NCBI GenBank assembly: GCA_964489295.1
Contig: CAZAXT010000001.1
Location: 1 to 55,375, forward strand
DNA: 55,375 bases
Direction of reading: 5' to 3'
Source: QS-5-54-17 sp964489295
Lineage (GTDB): Bacteria > Patescibacteriota > Saccharimonadia > QS-5-54-17
The position numbers and the translations under genes were made by a program. A model generated the notes under the pieces. That model saw nothing but the letters and a program-made list of their open reading frames with translations, was not told where the DNA came from and searched no databases. Below are positions 35,468 to 43,538 of this stretch, piece by piece; position 1 is the first letter of the stretch, and each line of letters begins with the position of its first letter.

Positions 35468-35642
35468 GAAAGCACTGTGGATCAAGGCCCGGAAAACCAA
35501 ATACCCGACCCGCCAAGTCAATCGGTGCAATCGCTGCGGCCGCTCCCGCTCCTATATGCGCCAATTCGGTTTGTGCCGAATATGCTTCCGTGAACTGGCC
35601 AGTCAAGGTAAACTGCCCGGAGTAAAGAAAGCGAGCCGATGA
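35460..35642 (+). CDS. rpsN: 30S ribosomal protein S14, zinc-binding short form
   Basis: The short zinc-binding form of S14 sits in the 30S head. The 60 residues contain two C-x2-C pairs, CNRCGR and CRICF, and end LPGVKKASR, typical of the 61-residue type. Two adjacent ATG codons (35457 and 35460) are available; the second follows GGAG at a better distance and gives the usual MARKA start. It overlaps both neighbours. Confidence 0.96.
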   Translation: MARKALWIKARKTKYPTRQVNRCNRCGRSRSYMRQFGLCRICFRELASQGKLPGVKKASR

Positions 35643-36028
35643 TGTTCGACCCGATAGCCGATATGCTGACCAGAATCAGGAATGCGACTGCCGTGAACAA
35701 AACCGTGGTAGATGTCCCGTATTCAAAGGCCAAAGCCTCCATAGCCGAGGTTTTAACCAATTACGGTTATGTGGCCGGGTATGAAGTAACCGATGACGCG
35801 AAGCCGCTCGTCCGCCTTCAACTTCAGGAAGAAGGCCAGGCGAATCCGATTACCGAAATACACCGCATCTCCAAGCCCGGACGCCGCGTGTATGCTCCAG
35901 CGGATGAAATACCGACCGTTTTGCGGGGCAGGGGTATGGTAATACTTTCCACTTCCAGTGGCGTCATGAGCGGTTCTGATGCCCGCCAACAGGGAGTTGG
36001 TGGTGAAATAATGTGTAAAGTGTGGTAG
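35639..36028 (+). CDS. rpsH: 30S ribosomal protein S8
   Basis: S8 binds the central domain of 16S rRNA; in E. coli it also represses the spc operon. The 129 residues have the N-terminal FDPIADMLTRIRNA and the C-terminal block STSSGVMSGSDARQQGVGGEIMCKVW. The start is either the ATG at 35639 or the next codon at 35642. It overlaps the rpsN stop. Confidence 0.96.
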   Translation: MMFDPIADMLTRIRNATAVNKTVVDVPYSKAKASIAEVLTNYGYVAGYEVTDDAKPLVRLQLQEEGQANPITEIHRISKPGRRVYAPADEIPTVLRGRGMVILSTSSGVMSGSDARQQGVGGEIMCKVW

Positions 36029-36098
36029 TTATGCAAATACGAGCTATAAATCACTGGAACAAAATTTGTATATCGGAGAACAACCGGAAGGAGCGATC

Positions 36099-36641
36099 AT
36101 GAGTCGTATCGGCGCATTACCCATCGACATACCGGATGGGGCCGAAGTTTCGGTTGACAAAAAAACCGTGCATGTACGCGGCCCCAAGGGTGAACTCAAC
36201 ATATCCGTGCTTGCTGGTACGAGCGTGCAACAGGAAGAGAATCAACTTGTTGTATCCCGGCGCAATGATAAGCCGGTCGCCAAAGAGCGTCACGGTCTGA
36301 TGCGAACGCTACTTGCGAATGCTATCCAGGGAGCAACCGAGGGCTTCACCAAATCCTTAGAGATCAACGGTGTCGGGTTTAGAGCACAGGTGGACGGAAG
36401 TACCGTGATACTGAACATCGGATACTCCCAACCCCGGCATGTTGCCTTACCCGAAGGTATTACGGCCACCGTCGAAGACAACGTACTTACCATCAGCGGT
36501 GTGGACAAACAATTAGTAGGCCAGGTAGCTGCTAACATCAGAAGCTTACGACCGCCCGAACCGTACAAAGGCAAAGGCTTGTCATATACAAATGAACGGG
36601 TTCGCCGCAAGGCCGGCAAGACCGCGGGAGCAGGCAAATGA
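36099..36641 (+). CDS. rplF: 50S ribosomal protein L6
   Basis: L6 lies near the sarcin-ricin loop and is needed for GTPase factor binding. It has 180 residues, starting MSRIGALPIDIPDGAEV, and ends with PPEPYKGKGLSY plus a basic tail. The ATG at 36099 follows AAGGAG (36088-36093); the longer upstream frame is not family-like. A 70-base spacer separates it from rpsH. It overlaps rplR by four bases. Confidence 0.97.
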   Translation: MSRIGALPIDIPDGAEVSVDKKTVHVRGPKGELNISVLAGTSVQQEENQLVVSRRNDKPVAKERHGLMRTLLANAIQGATEGFTKSLEINGVGFRAQVDGSTVILNIGYSQPRHVALPEGITATVEDNVLTISGVDKQLVGQVAANIRSLRPPEPYKGKGLSYTNERVRRKAGKTAGAGK

Positions 36642-36967
36642 GCACACAAAGCAGATTAGCCAGAACCAAACAACAGGTACGGGGTACGTCTGACCGCCCC
36701 CGCTTGAGCGTGACGGTTTCCAACGCCCACGTGTATGCCCAGATCATAGACGACACCGTTGGCCACACGCTCGCATTCAGCTCTTCTCATGCCGGTGGCG
36801 TGAGTGGTACGATGACGGAAAAAGCGCAATGGGTCGGCAGTGATATCGCCGGTAAAGCCCAAAAAGCCAATATAACCCGGGTCGTATTCGACCGAAGAAG
36901 CAGAAAATTCCACGGACGCGTGGCGGCCCTAGCCGAAACCGCCCGGGAGCAAGGATTGGAGTTTTAG
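36638..36967 (+). CDS. rplR: 50S ribosomal protein L18
   Basis: L18 binds 5S rRNA together with L5. The 109 residues include RPRLSVTVSNAHVYAQIIDD and the C-terminal VVFDRRSRKFHGRVAALAETAREQGLEF. It is coupled to rplF by an ATGA overlap, and rpsE begins immediately after its stop. Confidence 0.95.
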   Translation: MSTQSRLARTKQQVRGTSDRPRLSVTVSNAHVYAQIIDDTVGHTLAFSSSHAGGVSGTMTEKAQWVGSDIAGKAQKANITRVVFDRRSRKFHGRVAALAETAREQGLEF

Positions 36968-37441
36968 ATGAGCCCCGAAGAGAGTCAAGACCAATTCCAG
37001 GAACGAGTCGTCAATGTGGACCGTGTATCCCGCGTCGTCAAGGGCGGCCGCCGGTTCCGTTTCCGTGCGCTTGTGGTTGTCGGTGACCAGAATGGTCAAG
37101 TCGGAGTGGGGCTTGCCAAAAGTGATGATGTAACTTCGGCCGTCTCGAAGGCTTCCGACCAAGCTAAGAAACACCGTATCGAAATACCGGTTGAAAACGG
37201 TACAATTCCGCATGAAGTAGAAGCCAAGCATTCCGGTGGCCATGTGCTGTTGAAGCCGGCCGGCCAGGGGACTGGAGTGATAGCCGGTGGTGCGGTCCGT
37301 GATGTGGTGGAAATGGCCGGATTGAGTAATATCCTGACGAAATCACTAGGTTCGCCCAACAAGATCAACATCAGCTACGCTACCATCGATGCGCTGCAAA
37401 AGATAATTCCCGCCCGCGAGGTTGCCCATGAAAATTCATGA
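36968..37441 (+). CDS. rpsE: 30S ribosomal protein S5
   Basis: S5 lies at the mRNA entry and affects decoding accuracy. The 157 residues contain the double-stranded RNA-binding-like segment VKGGRRFRFRALVVVGDQNGQVGVG and the conserved KHSGGHVLLKPAGQGTGVIAGG. Its end overlaps rplO by 14 bases, leaving no room for rpmD, which normally sits between these two genes. Confidence 0.97.
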   Translation: MSPEESQDQFQERVVNVDRVSRVVKGGRRFRFRALVVVGDQNGQVGVGLAKSDDVTSAVSKASDQAKKHRIEIPVENGTIPHEVEAKHSGGHVLLKPAGQGTGVIAGGAVRDVVEMAGLSNILTKSLGSPNKINISYATIDALQKIIPAREVAHENS

Positions 37442-37871
37442 ATTGCAGGTATCCGGTAAAAAAACACGTAAGCGCGTAGGCCGTGGTGACGGCAGTGGCA
37501 TCGGAACCACGTCCGGCCGTGGCGACAACGGGCAGAATTCCCGCAGTGGCGGCAGGGTTTCCCCGGGCTTTGAAGGTGGCCAAACCCCGATTTCCAAACG
37601 GATCCCCAAGAGCCGCGGCTTCAAAAAACTTTCTCGCGAGTGGACGCTTATCCATACCGACCAATTGAATGTCTTTTCCGAAGGCTCGCGAGTGGACGCA
37701 TCGACGCTTAAAGAGCAAGGATTACTGAAAGATGACGATCAACCCGTGAAACTACTGTATCGAGGAGACGTGGAACATCCGGTCCACGTGGTCGTCGGCA
37801 GCGTTAGCCGGAATGCCAGGACGGCAGTAGAAAATGCCGGGGGTACGGTAACCCAAGGGTGGCAGGAGTAG
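37428..37871 (+). CDS. rplO: 50S ribosomal protein L15
   Basis: L15 is a late-assembling 50S protein. The 147 residues begin MKIHELQVSGKKTRKRVGRG and carry the Gly-rich, Arg-rich extended arm. The ATG at 37428 lies within the end of rpsE. The gene directly follows rpsE because L30 is missing, and secY begins on the next base after the stop. Confidence 0.95.
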   Translation: MKIHELQVSGKKTRKRVGRGDGSGIGTTSGRGDNGQNSRSGGRVSPGFEGGQTPISKRIPKSRGFKKLSREWTLIHTDQLNVFSEGSRVDASTLKEQGLLKDDDQPVKLLYRGDVEHPVHVVVGSVSRNARTAVENAGGTVTQGWQE

Positions 37872-39176
37872 ATGCAACACGGGCGATTAAAACAGTTACT
37901 GACCAATCGTGACATCAGAAAACGCTTACTTGGCGTTTTCGGTATCATATTCCTGTTTCGTGTGCTTGCGCATATCCCGATCCCGATCGGTGATACGACA
38001 ACTCTGAAACAATTTCTGGAAAACATTCTCTCTTCCAACCAACTGTTCGGTCTGGTCGATTTGTTCTCGGGAGGGGCGGTGGCCAACTTTTCCATCGCCA
38101 TTATCGGGTTGGCGCCTTTTATTAACGCGTCCATCATCATGCAGTTACTGTCGTATGCTCTGCCAAAGTTCTCAGAGCTGAAAAAGGAAGGAGAAGAAGG
38201 CCGGCGCAAGATCAACCAATACACCCGGTATTTGACACTTCCTTTAGCGATCGGACAGTCGATCGGCACCATCTTTTTTATCAGGCAATTGGCTATACAG
38301 CAGACCCAGACCGACATCATCGGCGACCCGACTCTCGCCGAGTGGGCGGTCATGGTAACCTGTATTACCGGTGGCAGTATGTTGCTGATGTGGCTGGGCG
38401 AAATCGCGACCGAGAAGGGGGTCGGTAACGGCATTTCAATCCTGATCGCCTCCAGTATCATCGCTCAGTTGCCGAACATCTTTGGTCAGGCGCTGTCCCT
38501 GGCTCAAGCCAGCAGTCAGCAAATGATGACCGTCATCCTATTCGCGGCCGGCGCGTTAGTCGTCACTTACTTCATCGTCAAACTGAATGAAGCCCAACGG
38601 ACGGTCCGGGTGTCCTATGCCAAACGTATGCAGGCGAGCGGGTACGGCGGCGTGGAATCAGAGCTGCCTATACGTGTTTTGACCGCCGGTGTCATCCCGA
38701 TTATCTTTGCCATTGCCTTTATGTCTGTACCGACGTTTCTGGGTCAGCTCTTTCAAAACGCCGATGCGGTCTGGTTGGCCGAGTTTGCGACCAATCTGAC
38801 AGTCTGGTTCAACCCGTCCAGTGCTATCTATGCGGTTGCCTACTTCGGGCTGGTTATCGCTTTTACGTACTTTTACACCGGCATTGCTTTCAACCCCACT
38901 GATATCGCGGAAAACCTGCAAAAACAAGGCGGGTTTATTCCCGGCATTCGACCCGGGAAACAGACCGAGGAATATTTACGACGCATTGTTAATCGCATCA
39001 CGCTGTTCGGTTCTGTCAGCCTCGGTGTCATCGCCGTACTCCCCTTTATCGGTGAACAGCTAACCGGGAGTTCGGTGTTGACATTCGGCGGTACTGGGCT
39101 GTTAATTGTTGTCAGTGTCGCGATCCAGACTATGCGGCAACTCGATTCACAGATTATTAGTGCGTCGTATGAATAA
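37872..39176 (+). CDS. secY: Protein translocase subunit SecY
   Basis: SecY is the pore of the general secretion channel. The 434 residues contain about ten membrane helices. Recognisable blocks include the N-terminal FRVLAHIPIP, the plug-region segment FSGGAVANFSIAIIGLAPFINASI, and the cytoplasmic loop KQGGFIPGIRPG. It is the last gene of the rplC cluster; adk and map, its usual neighbours, are missing, and a separate promoter precedes infA. Confidence 0.97.
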   Translation: MQHGRLKQLLTNRDIRKRLLGVFGIIFLFRVLAHIPIPIGDTTTLKQFLENILSSNQLFGLVDLFSGGAVANFSIAIIGLAPFINASIIMQLLSYALPKFSELKKEGEEGRRKINQYTRYLTLPLAIGQSIGTIFFIRQLAIQQTQTDIIGDPTLAEWAVMVTCITGGSMLLMWLGEIATEKGVGNGISILIASSIIAQLPNIFGQALSLAQASSQQMMTVILFAAGALVVTYFIVKLNEAQRTVRVSYAKRMQASGYGGVESELPIRVLTAGVIPIIFAIAFMSVPTFLGQLFQNADAVWLAEFATNLTVWFNPSSAIYAVAYFGLVIAFTYFYTGIAFNPTDIAENLQKQGGFIPGIRPGKQTEEYLRRIVNRITLFGSVSLGVIAVLPFIGEQLTGSSVLTFGGTGLLIVVSVAIQTMRQLDSQIISASYE

Positions 39177-39227
39177 GACGTGGAGGCAGAAGCGGATTAG
39201 TTGGTCGATATACATCTGCTTAGAGGG

Positions 39228-39256
39228 TTTACAGGGTGATAAAAAGTGCGTATAAT
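39228..39256 (+). promoter_or_regulatory. infA promoter (start of the alpha operon)
   Basis: TTTACA (39228-39233), a 17-base spacer and consensus TATAAT (39251-39256). The -10 box lies 21 bases before the infA ATG, giving a leader of about 15 bases with no strong Shine-Dalgarno. The sequence is nearly the same as the tuf promoter. Confidence 0.8.
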
Positions 39257-39277
39257 TGAGGATTGTAATTTTTAGGT

Positions 39278-39499
39278 ATGGCCAGCAGTAAGGAAGTTAT
39301 AGAATTTGAGGGTACAGTACTCGAGACACTGCCGAACGCGATGTTTCGGGTAAAGCTCGAAAACGGGCATGAAGTACTTGCTGTTATTGCTGGCAAGATG
39401 CGTATGCATTATATCAAGATCGTTCCTGGTGATACGGTCACGGTGGAGATGACGCCGTACGATTTGTCCAAGGGTCGGATCACGTATAGGCATAAATAA
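39278..39499 (+). CDS. infA: Translation initiation factor IF-1
   Basis: IF-1 is an OB-fold protein that occupies the A site during initiation. The 73 residues match the family throughout, including EGTVLETLPNAMFRVKLENGH and the end LSKGRITYRHK. It is the first gene after a strong promoter and is followed by rpmJ, 15 bases away. Confidence 0.97.
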   Translation: MASSKEVIEFEGTVLETLPNAMFRVKLENGHEVLAVIAGKMRMHYIKIVPGDTVTVEMTPYDLSKGRITYRHK

Positions 39500-39514
39500 G
39501 CAAGGGTTAGAGTT

Positions 39515-39628
39515 ATGAAGGTGCAAGCAAGTGTCAAAAAACGGTGTGTTCGGTGCAAACTCATTCGTCGCAGTGGGGTCGTCCGGGTCATATGCTCTAA
39601 TCCACGACATAAACAGAGGCAGGGATGA
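39515..39628 (+). CDS. rpmJ: 50S ribosomal protein L36
   Basis: L36 is a very small zinc-binding protein of the 50S subunit. The 37-residue frame runs from MKVQASVKKRCVRCK to NPRHKQRQG, almost identical to other L36 proteins. Its zinc ligands C11, C14, C27 and H32 are all present, so this is the zinc form. It lies between infA and rpsM in the usual order. Confidence 0.96.
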   Translation: MKVQASVKKRCVRCKLIRRSGVVRVICSNPRHKQRQG

Positions 39629-39650
39629 TGAACGCAGGTTTTAGTTTACG

Positions 39651-39707
39651 GACTATAGATTGTAGTCAAGACGCGCATATCCACGGTAAAAGTGGTAGCT
39701 GTCACTT
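39651..39707 (+). promoter_or_regulatory. Two leader hairpins upstream of rpsM
   Basis: GACTA (39651-39655) pairs with TAGTC (39663-39667), and AAGTG (39690-39694) with CACTT (39703-39707). The second hairpin ends just before the GGGAGGGG ribosome binding site. In E. coli S4 represses the alpha operon from a structure at this same position; a similar role here is inferred from location only. Confidence 0.4.
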
Positions 39708-39725
39708 CACGGGAGGGGCCCGGTA

Positions 39726-40094
39726 ATGGCGCGTGTAGCACGGGTCGATATCCCTGATAGCAAACGGGTCGCTGTTTCTTTGACGTATATCAAAGGAATC
39801 GGCGATACGAGTGCCCGAAACATCCTTAAAGAGACCGGCGTAGATCCAGATACCCGAGTTAAAGACTTGACCGAAACCGAGTTGAGCAGCATCCGCGAGA
39901 TCATCGAGAACCAATATATCGTGGAAGGCGATCTGGCGCAGCGGATTCGCACGAACGTCAGTCGTCTACGCGAGATAAACAGTTATCGCGGCGTTCGTCA
40001 CAAGTCAGGGTTGCCGGTCCGCGGTCAACGGACTCAGAAAAACGCCCGTACCAGAAAAGGCCGGCGCAGTTCAATCGGTAGTATGCAAAAGTAA
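39726..40094 (+). CDS. rpsM: 30S ribosomal protein S13
   Basis: S13 in the 30S head contacts the 50S subunit and P-site tRNA. The 122 residues include ARVARVDIPDSKRVAVSLTYI-type N-terminus, GVRHKSGLPVRGQRT and NARTRKGRR. The ATG follows GGGAGGGG. A pair of hairpins precedes it. rpsK follows after 19 bases. Confidence 0.97.
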   Translation: MARVARVDIPDSKRVAVSLTYIKGIGDTSARNILKETGVDPDTRVKDLTETELSSIREIIENQYIVEGDLAQRIRTNVSRLREINSYRGVRHKSGLPVRGQRTQKNARTRKGRRSSIGSMQK

Positions 40095-40113
40095 TATGAG
40101 AATAAGGTAGTTC

Positions 40114-40500
40114 ATGGCGCAACAGGCGAAATCCACTAAAAAGAAGAAGCGTACAGTTCCGAGTGGACAAGTGCACGTCCAAGCGACGTTCAATAACACC
40201 ATCGTGACGTTCACCGACACGAGTGGCAAAACGCTGGCGTGGTCGAGTGCGGGTTCGGCCGGCTTCAAAGGATCGCGTAAAGGCACGGCATATGCCGCCC
40301 AGGTAGCGAGCAAGAACGCGGCCGAGAAAGTCAAAGACCATAAAGTCAAAGAGGTATCCGTGTTCGTTAAAGGTATCGGCCAGGGACGGGAAGCCGCTGT
40401 CAGGGCGCTCATGAATACCGATATGGAAGTTAGAAGTATCAAAGACGTGACCGGTGTACCGCATAACGGATGCCGACCGAGAAAGCCACGGAGGATCTAG
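40114..40500 (+). CDS. rpsK: 30S ribosomal protein S11
   Basis: S11 lies on the platform and contacts the mRNA in the E site. The 128 residues contain VQATFNNTIVTFTDTSGKTL and the C-terminal TGVPHNGCRPRKPRRI, both diagnostic. It follows rpsM and is separated from rpsD by a 116-base spacer with heptamer repeats. Confidence 0.97.
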   Translation: MAQQAKSTKKKKRTVPSGQVHVQATFNNTIVTFTDTSGKTLAWSSAGSAGFKGSRKGTAYAAQVASKNAAEKVKDHKVKEVSVFVKGIGQGREAAVRALMNTDMEVRSIKDVTGVPHNGCRPRKPRRI

Positions 40501-40505
40501 GATAT

Positions 40506-40537
40506 GCAACACGCAACACGCAACACGCAACACGCAA
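40506..40537 (+). repeat. Heptanucleotide tandem repeat (GCAACAC), about 4.6 units
   Basis: Four perfect head-to-tail copies of GCAACAC plus GCAA lie in the rpsK-rpsD spacer, six bases after the rpsK stop. If translated, the repeat gives a low-complexity peptide ahead of rpsD, but no ribosome binding site supports that. Degenerate forms of the same heptamer occur in the rplB-rpsS and rplM-rpsI spacers. Confidence 0.9.
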
Positions 40538-40616
40538 AGCAAGCAATAAACGGACAGTTCGTTCCGTATTGGCTATTTCCTGTTGTGTGTTCCACGCGAT
40601 TGAAAGGAGCGTTGTA

Positions 40617-41225
40617 ATGGCGCGAAATCGACAACCGATCGTTAAGCAAAGCCGCCGCGAGGGAACGGCATTACACCCCAAAGCCCATAAAGTCATGGTA
40701 CGCCGAAAAGCATTGCCGGGTGAACGGGCTGGTGCTCGTCGTAGCAAGACCACCCAGTACGGGCAACAATTGCGTGAGAAGCAAAAAGTTAAGCGTATGT
40801 ACGGCCTGCTGGAGAAACAATTCCGCCGTCTCGTGGAAGAGGCCGAGCGCCAAAACGGCATTACCGGTGAGATTCTGTTGCAACTGCTGGAGCGCCGACT
40901 CGACAATGTCGTATACCGCTTGCATTTGGCTTCAAGCCGGAAAGCAGCCCGACAATTGGTCACGCACGGGCATATCATGCTGAATGGTCGGCGGGTTGAC
41001 GTGCCGTCCATACGGGTTAGAGTTGGTGATGAAATCACGGTCCGCCCCAAAAGCGCCAAAAACGCGTATTTCCAATCCCTGGAGATTGACCAAAAGGTTG
41101 ATTTGAGCTGGTTGTCGTTCGATACAACCAAGCTGAAGGCCACGGTCACAGGGGAGCCGAACCGTGATGAGGCTGAGCCAGGAATCAGTGAACAATTAAT
41201 AATTGAATTTTACTCAAGACAATAG
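40617..41225 (+). CDS. rpsD: 30S ribosomal protein S4
   Basis: S4 nucleates assembly of the 5' domain of 16S rRNA. The 202 residues include REKQKVKRMYGLLEKQFRRL, the S4 RNA-binding domain with QLVTHGHIMLNGRRV, and the C-terminal ELIIEFYSRQ. The ATG at 40617 follows AAGGAG (40604-40609). The upstream frame extends through the heptamer repeat and is not part of S4. The N-terminal zinc cysteines present in some S4 proteins are absent. Confidence 0.96.
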   Translation: MARNRQPIVKQSRREGTALHPKAHKVMVRRKALPGERAGARRSKTTQYGQQLREKQKVKRMYGLLEKQFRRLVEEAERQNGITGEILLQLLERRLDNVVYRLHLASSRKAARQLVTHGHIMLNGRRVDVPSIRVRVGDEITVRPKSAKNAYFQSLEIDQKVDLSWLSFDTTKLKATVTGEPNRDEAEPGISEQLIIEFYSRQ

Positions 41226-41236
41226 GAGAACATACC

Positions 41237-42142
41237 ATGTACGCTATTCATCTACCAGACATTACCAAAAGCGACGAAGACGCCACGCACGGCACATTCG
41301 TGGTCGAGCCGCTGCATCGCGGGTACGGAGTGACACTCGGAAACTCCATACGCCGTGTGTTGCTGTCATCGCTCGGCGGTGGCGCGGTTACGGCCTTTAG
41401 TGTAGAAGGAGCAAGCCACGAGTTCACCAGCCTGGACGGCGTCAAAGAAGACGTGGTGCAGATCACCTTGAACTTGAAGCGCCTGCGTTTCCGGGTTTAC
41501 ACCGATGATCCGCAGACTGTGACTCTCAAGAAGAAAGGCAAAGGCGAAGTGACCGGCGCTGATATTTCGGGCACCGCTGATGTAGAAGTCGCCAATCCGG
41601 AACAAATTATTGCTACCCTGGATGATGACAAGACCGAACTCAATATGACATTGCAAGTGGAGAAAGGTCGCGGCTATGTACCGGTGGATGAGCGTCACGA
41701 ACAACTGCCGGTCGGTATGATCGCCATCGACGCACTCTTCTCCCCGGTCGACCGAGTCCGTTATAAAGTGGAAAATACCCGTGTCGGTCAGATTACTGAC
41801 TTGGATAGACTGACACTGGAAATCGTAACCGACGGCACGATAACTCCGAGTCAGGCCATGCAGCAATCGGCCGAGATACTCGTGAACCAGTTCAATGTAT
41901 TGGCTGGAGCTGAAGGAAACGAAGCTGTTGAATCACCTGAAGAAGACGGGGATGAATTGGCCGTCAGCGTGGAGGATCTGGAGTTGTCGTCCCGTACCAC
42001 CAACGCCCTTCAAAAGAACGGTGTTACCACGGTGAAAGATCTGGTGCAGATGAACGAATCCGAACTCAAAGGCTTGCAAGGATTCGGCGATAAGGCTCGT
42101 GATGAAGTTATGTCCAAACTCAAGGAGCTGGAGCTGAAGTAA
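41237..42142 (+). CDS. rpoA: DNA-directed RNA polymerase subunit alpha
   Basis: The alpha dimer scaffolds RNA polymerase assembly, and its C-terminal domain binds UP elements and activators. The 301 residues have an N-terminal dimerisation domain (GYGVTLGNSIRRVLLSSL), a flexible linker of acidic residues near 230-250, and a complete C-terminal domain with helix-hairpin-helix motifs (ELKGLQGFGDKARDEV). The last base is shared with the rplQ ATG. Confidence 0.97.
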   Translation: MYAIHLPDITKSDEDATHGTFVVEPLHRGYGVTLGNSIRRVLLSSLGGGAVTAFSVEGASHEFTSLDGVKEDVVQITLNLKRLRFRVYTDDPQTVTLKKKGKGEVTGADISGTADVEVANPEQIIATLDDDKTELNMTLQVEKGRGYVPVDERHEQLPVGMIAIDALFSPVDRVRYKVENTRVGQITDLDRLTLEIVTDGTITPSQAMQQSAEILVNQFNVLAGAEGNEAVESPEEDGDELAVSVEDLELSSRTTNALQKNGVTTVKDLVQMNESELKGLQGFGDKARDEVMSKLKELELK

Positions 42143-42579
42143 TGACGACCAAAGCGAAGACGGCCAAACTTTCCCGGCAACGGAACAAACGGAACGCCCT
42201 TATGCGGTCGTTGGCAGAATCGTTGATAGACCAGGAAAGTATTGTTACTACTGACACGAAAGCGCGCACACTTCGTCCGTACATCGAAAAACTGGTCACC
42301 AAAGCAAAAACCAACACACAAGCTCGACGACGGTTGATCCGGAGCCGTCTGAATACCGACGAAGCGACGGACAAGTTGTTCGATGTTATCGCTCCACGCT
42401 TTCACCAGCGCCCTGGTGGATACACCCGCCTGTCCCGGGCCGGTCTCAGACGGGGAGACAACGCGCCGATGACACGTATCAGTTTCGTGGAAGAAATGAC
42501 TCCCCAAACAAACGCGGAATCACAACAAACGGAATCCAAAACCGGTACTTCCAAGACGGCCAAGGGAGCGCAACAGTGA
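42142..42579 (+). CDS. rplQ: 50S ribosomal protein L17
   Basis: L17 lies near the tunnel exit. The 145 residues include the family N-terminus with LSRQRNKRNALMRSLAESLI and the block GGYTRLSRAGLRRGDNAPM. A tail of about 25 residues rich in Thr, Gln, Ser and Lys follows the usual end. The stop overlaps the GTG start of rplM. Confidence 0.95.
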   Translation: MTTKAKTAKLSRQRNKRNALMRSLAESLIDQESIVTTDTKARTLRPYIEKLVTKAKTNTQARRRLIRSRLNTDEATDKLFDVIAPRFHQRPGGYTRLSRAGLRRGDNAPMTRISFVEEMTPQTNAESQQTESKTGTSKTAKGAQQ

Positions 42580-43004
42580 GTACGTACAACCAGAAGCCGG
42601 CCGAAGTCACCCGGGATTGGTATATCGTTGATGCGTCAGGTATTACATTGGGACGACTCGCTACGGTGGTGGCCGAAAAACTGACAGGAAAACATAAACC
42701 GACCTATACGCCGCACGTTGACGGCGGGGACTGTGTGATCGTCATTAACGCTGCTAAAGTCAATGTGACCGGCAAAAAACACACCGACAAAACCTATCAC
42801 CGCCACTCCGGCTACCCGGGCGGCTTGAAAACCAAAAACTTTGAACAGGAAATTGCCCAGCATCCGCAGCGGGTCATGTACCGCGCGGTTGCGGGTATGC
42901 TACCGGATAATAAATTACGCGATCAACGCTTGAAACGGTTGAAGGTATACAAAAGGGGAGAGCACCCCCACACCGCCCAACAACCCACGGAGCTACACGT
43001 ATGA
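42576..43004 (+). CDS. rplM: 50S ribosomal protein L13
   Basis: L13 is an early-assembling 50S protein. The 142 residues begin at a GTG overlapping the rplQ stop and include WYIVDASGITLGRLAT, KTYHRHSGYPGGLKT and AVAGMLPDNKLRDQRLKRLKVY. It is followed by rpsI, as in most bacteria, but with a 111-base spacer. Confidence 0.96.
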   Translation: MSTYNQKPAEVTRDWYIVDASGITLGRLATVVAEKLTGKHKPTYTPHVDGGDCVIVINAAKVNVTGKKHTDKTYHRHSGYPGGLKTKNFEQEIAQHPQRVMYRAVAGMLPDNKLRDQRLKRLKVYKRGEHPHTAQQPTELHV

Positions 43005-43065
43005 GCACGAAAGAAGTGCTAAACCGGCCAGTTTTTATCAACTTTATAAAAAGCGTTATCAATCC

Positions 43066-43093
43066 ATGTTGCAAATTGTTTGTTGCATGTTGC
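43066..43093 (+). repeat. Heptanucleotide repeat (ATGTTGC type) in the rplM-rpsI spacer
   Basis: Four seven-base units, ATGTTGC, AAATTGT, TTGTTGC and ATGTTGC, lie in register. On the opposite strand the unit reads GCAACAT, one base different from the GCAACAC units between rpsK and rpsD. The rest of the 111-base spacer holds only the AAGGAG of rpsI. Confidence 0.7.
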
Positions 43094-43115
43094 ATACGAC
43101 GAGAAGGAGCATATC

Positions 43116-43517
43116 GTGGCTAAAGACGAACAATACTACTACGGCGTGGGACGACGGAAAGAATCGGTGGTAACCGCGCGAATTTACAGTGGCGGTCAAG
43201 CCGGTATTGCCGTTAATGATAAACCCATGGAAGACTACTTTTTGTCCGAAGAGCAGCAAGGACGAGTCAAAGCTCCGCTGACACTCCTGGACAAAGACGG
43301 CCAGTATCGGATCACACTGCACACTCGTGGTGGCGGACTCAGCGGCCAGGCGGATGCGGCGCTCCTGGCGATTGCCAACGCACTAGTCGCCATGGATCCG
43401 CAACTGCGCTCCACGCTCAAACGCGCCGGCTACATCAAGCGCGACGCCCGCGTCAAAGAACGCAAGAAATACGGCCTCAAACGTGCCCGCAAAGCTCCAC
43501 AATATACCAAGCGGTAG
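43116..43517 (+). CDS. rpsI: 30S ribosomal protein S9
   Basis: S9 has a C-terminal tail that touches P-site tRNA. The protein has 133 residues, starting at a GTG (43116) after AAGGAG (43104-43109). It contains YYYGVGRRKESVVTARIYSG, the GGGLSGQADAALLAIA block and the C-terminal KKYGLKRARKAPQYTKR. The frame is open further upstream through the heptamer repeat, but that part is not S9-like. Confidence 0.96.
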   Translation: MAKDEQYYYGVGRRKESVVTARIYSGGQAGIAVNDKPMEDYFLSEEQQGRVKAPLTLLDKDGQYRITLHTRGGGLSGQADAALLAIANALVAMDPQLRSTLKRAGYIKRDARVKERKKYGLKRARKAPQYTKR

Positions 43518-43538
43518 ACAAATCCCTGGAGGAGACGT

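Noticed and set aside
37422..37441. Hidden rpmD gene
   Set aside because: rpsE and rplO overlap, and no other frame in the cluster resembles L30.
40506..40537. CRISPR array
   Set aside because: Units are seven bases with no spacers; no cas genes are present. No CRISPR-like repeat-spacer pattern occurs elsewhere.
40470..40616. N-terminal extension of rpsD through the heptamer repeat
   Set aside because: The peptide is low complexity, absent from S4 proteins, and the true start has AAGGAG at the correct distance.
43066..43115. N-terminal extension of rpsI upstream of the GTG
   Set aside because: The upstream codons come from the heptamer repeat, and AAGGAG supports the GTG at 43116.
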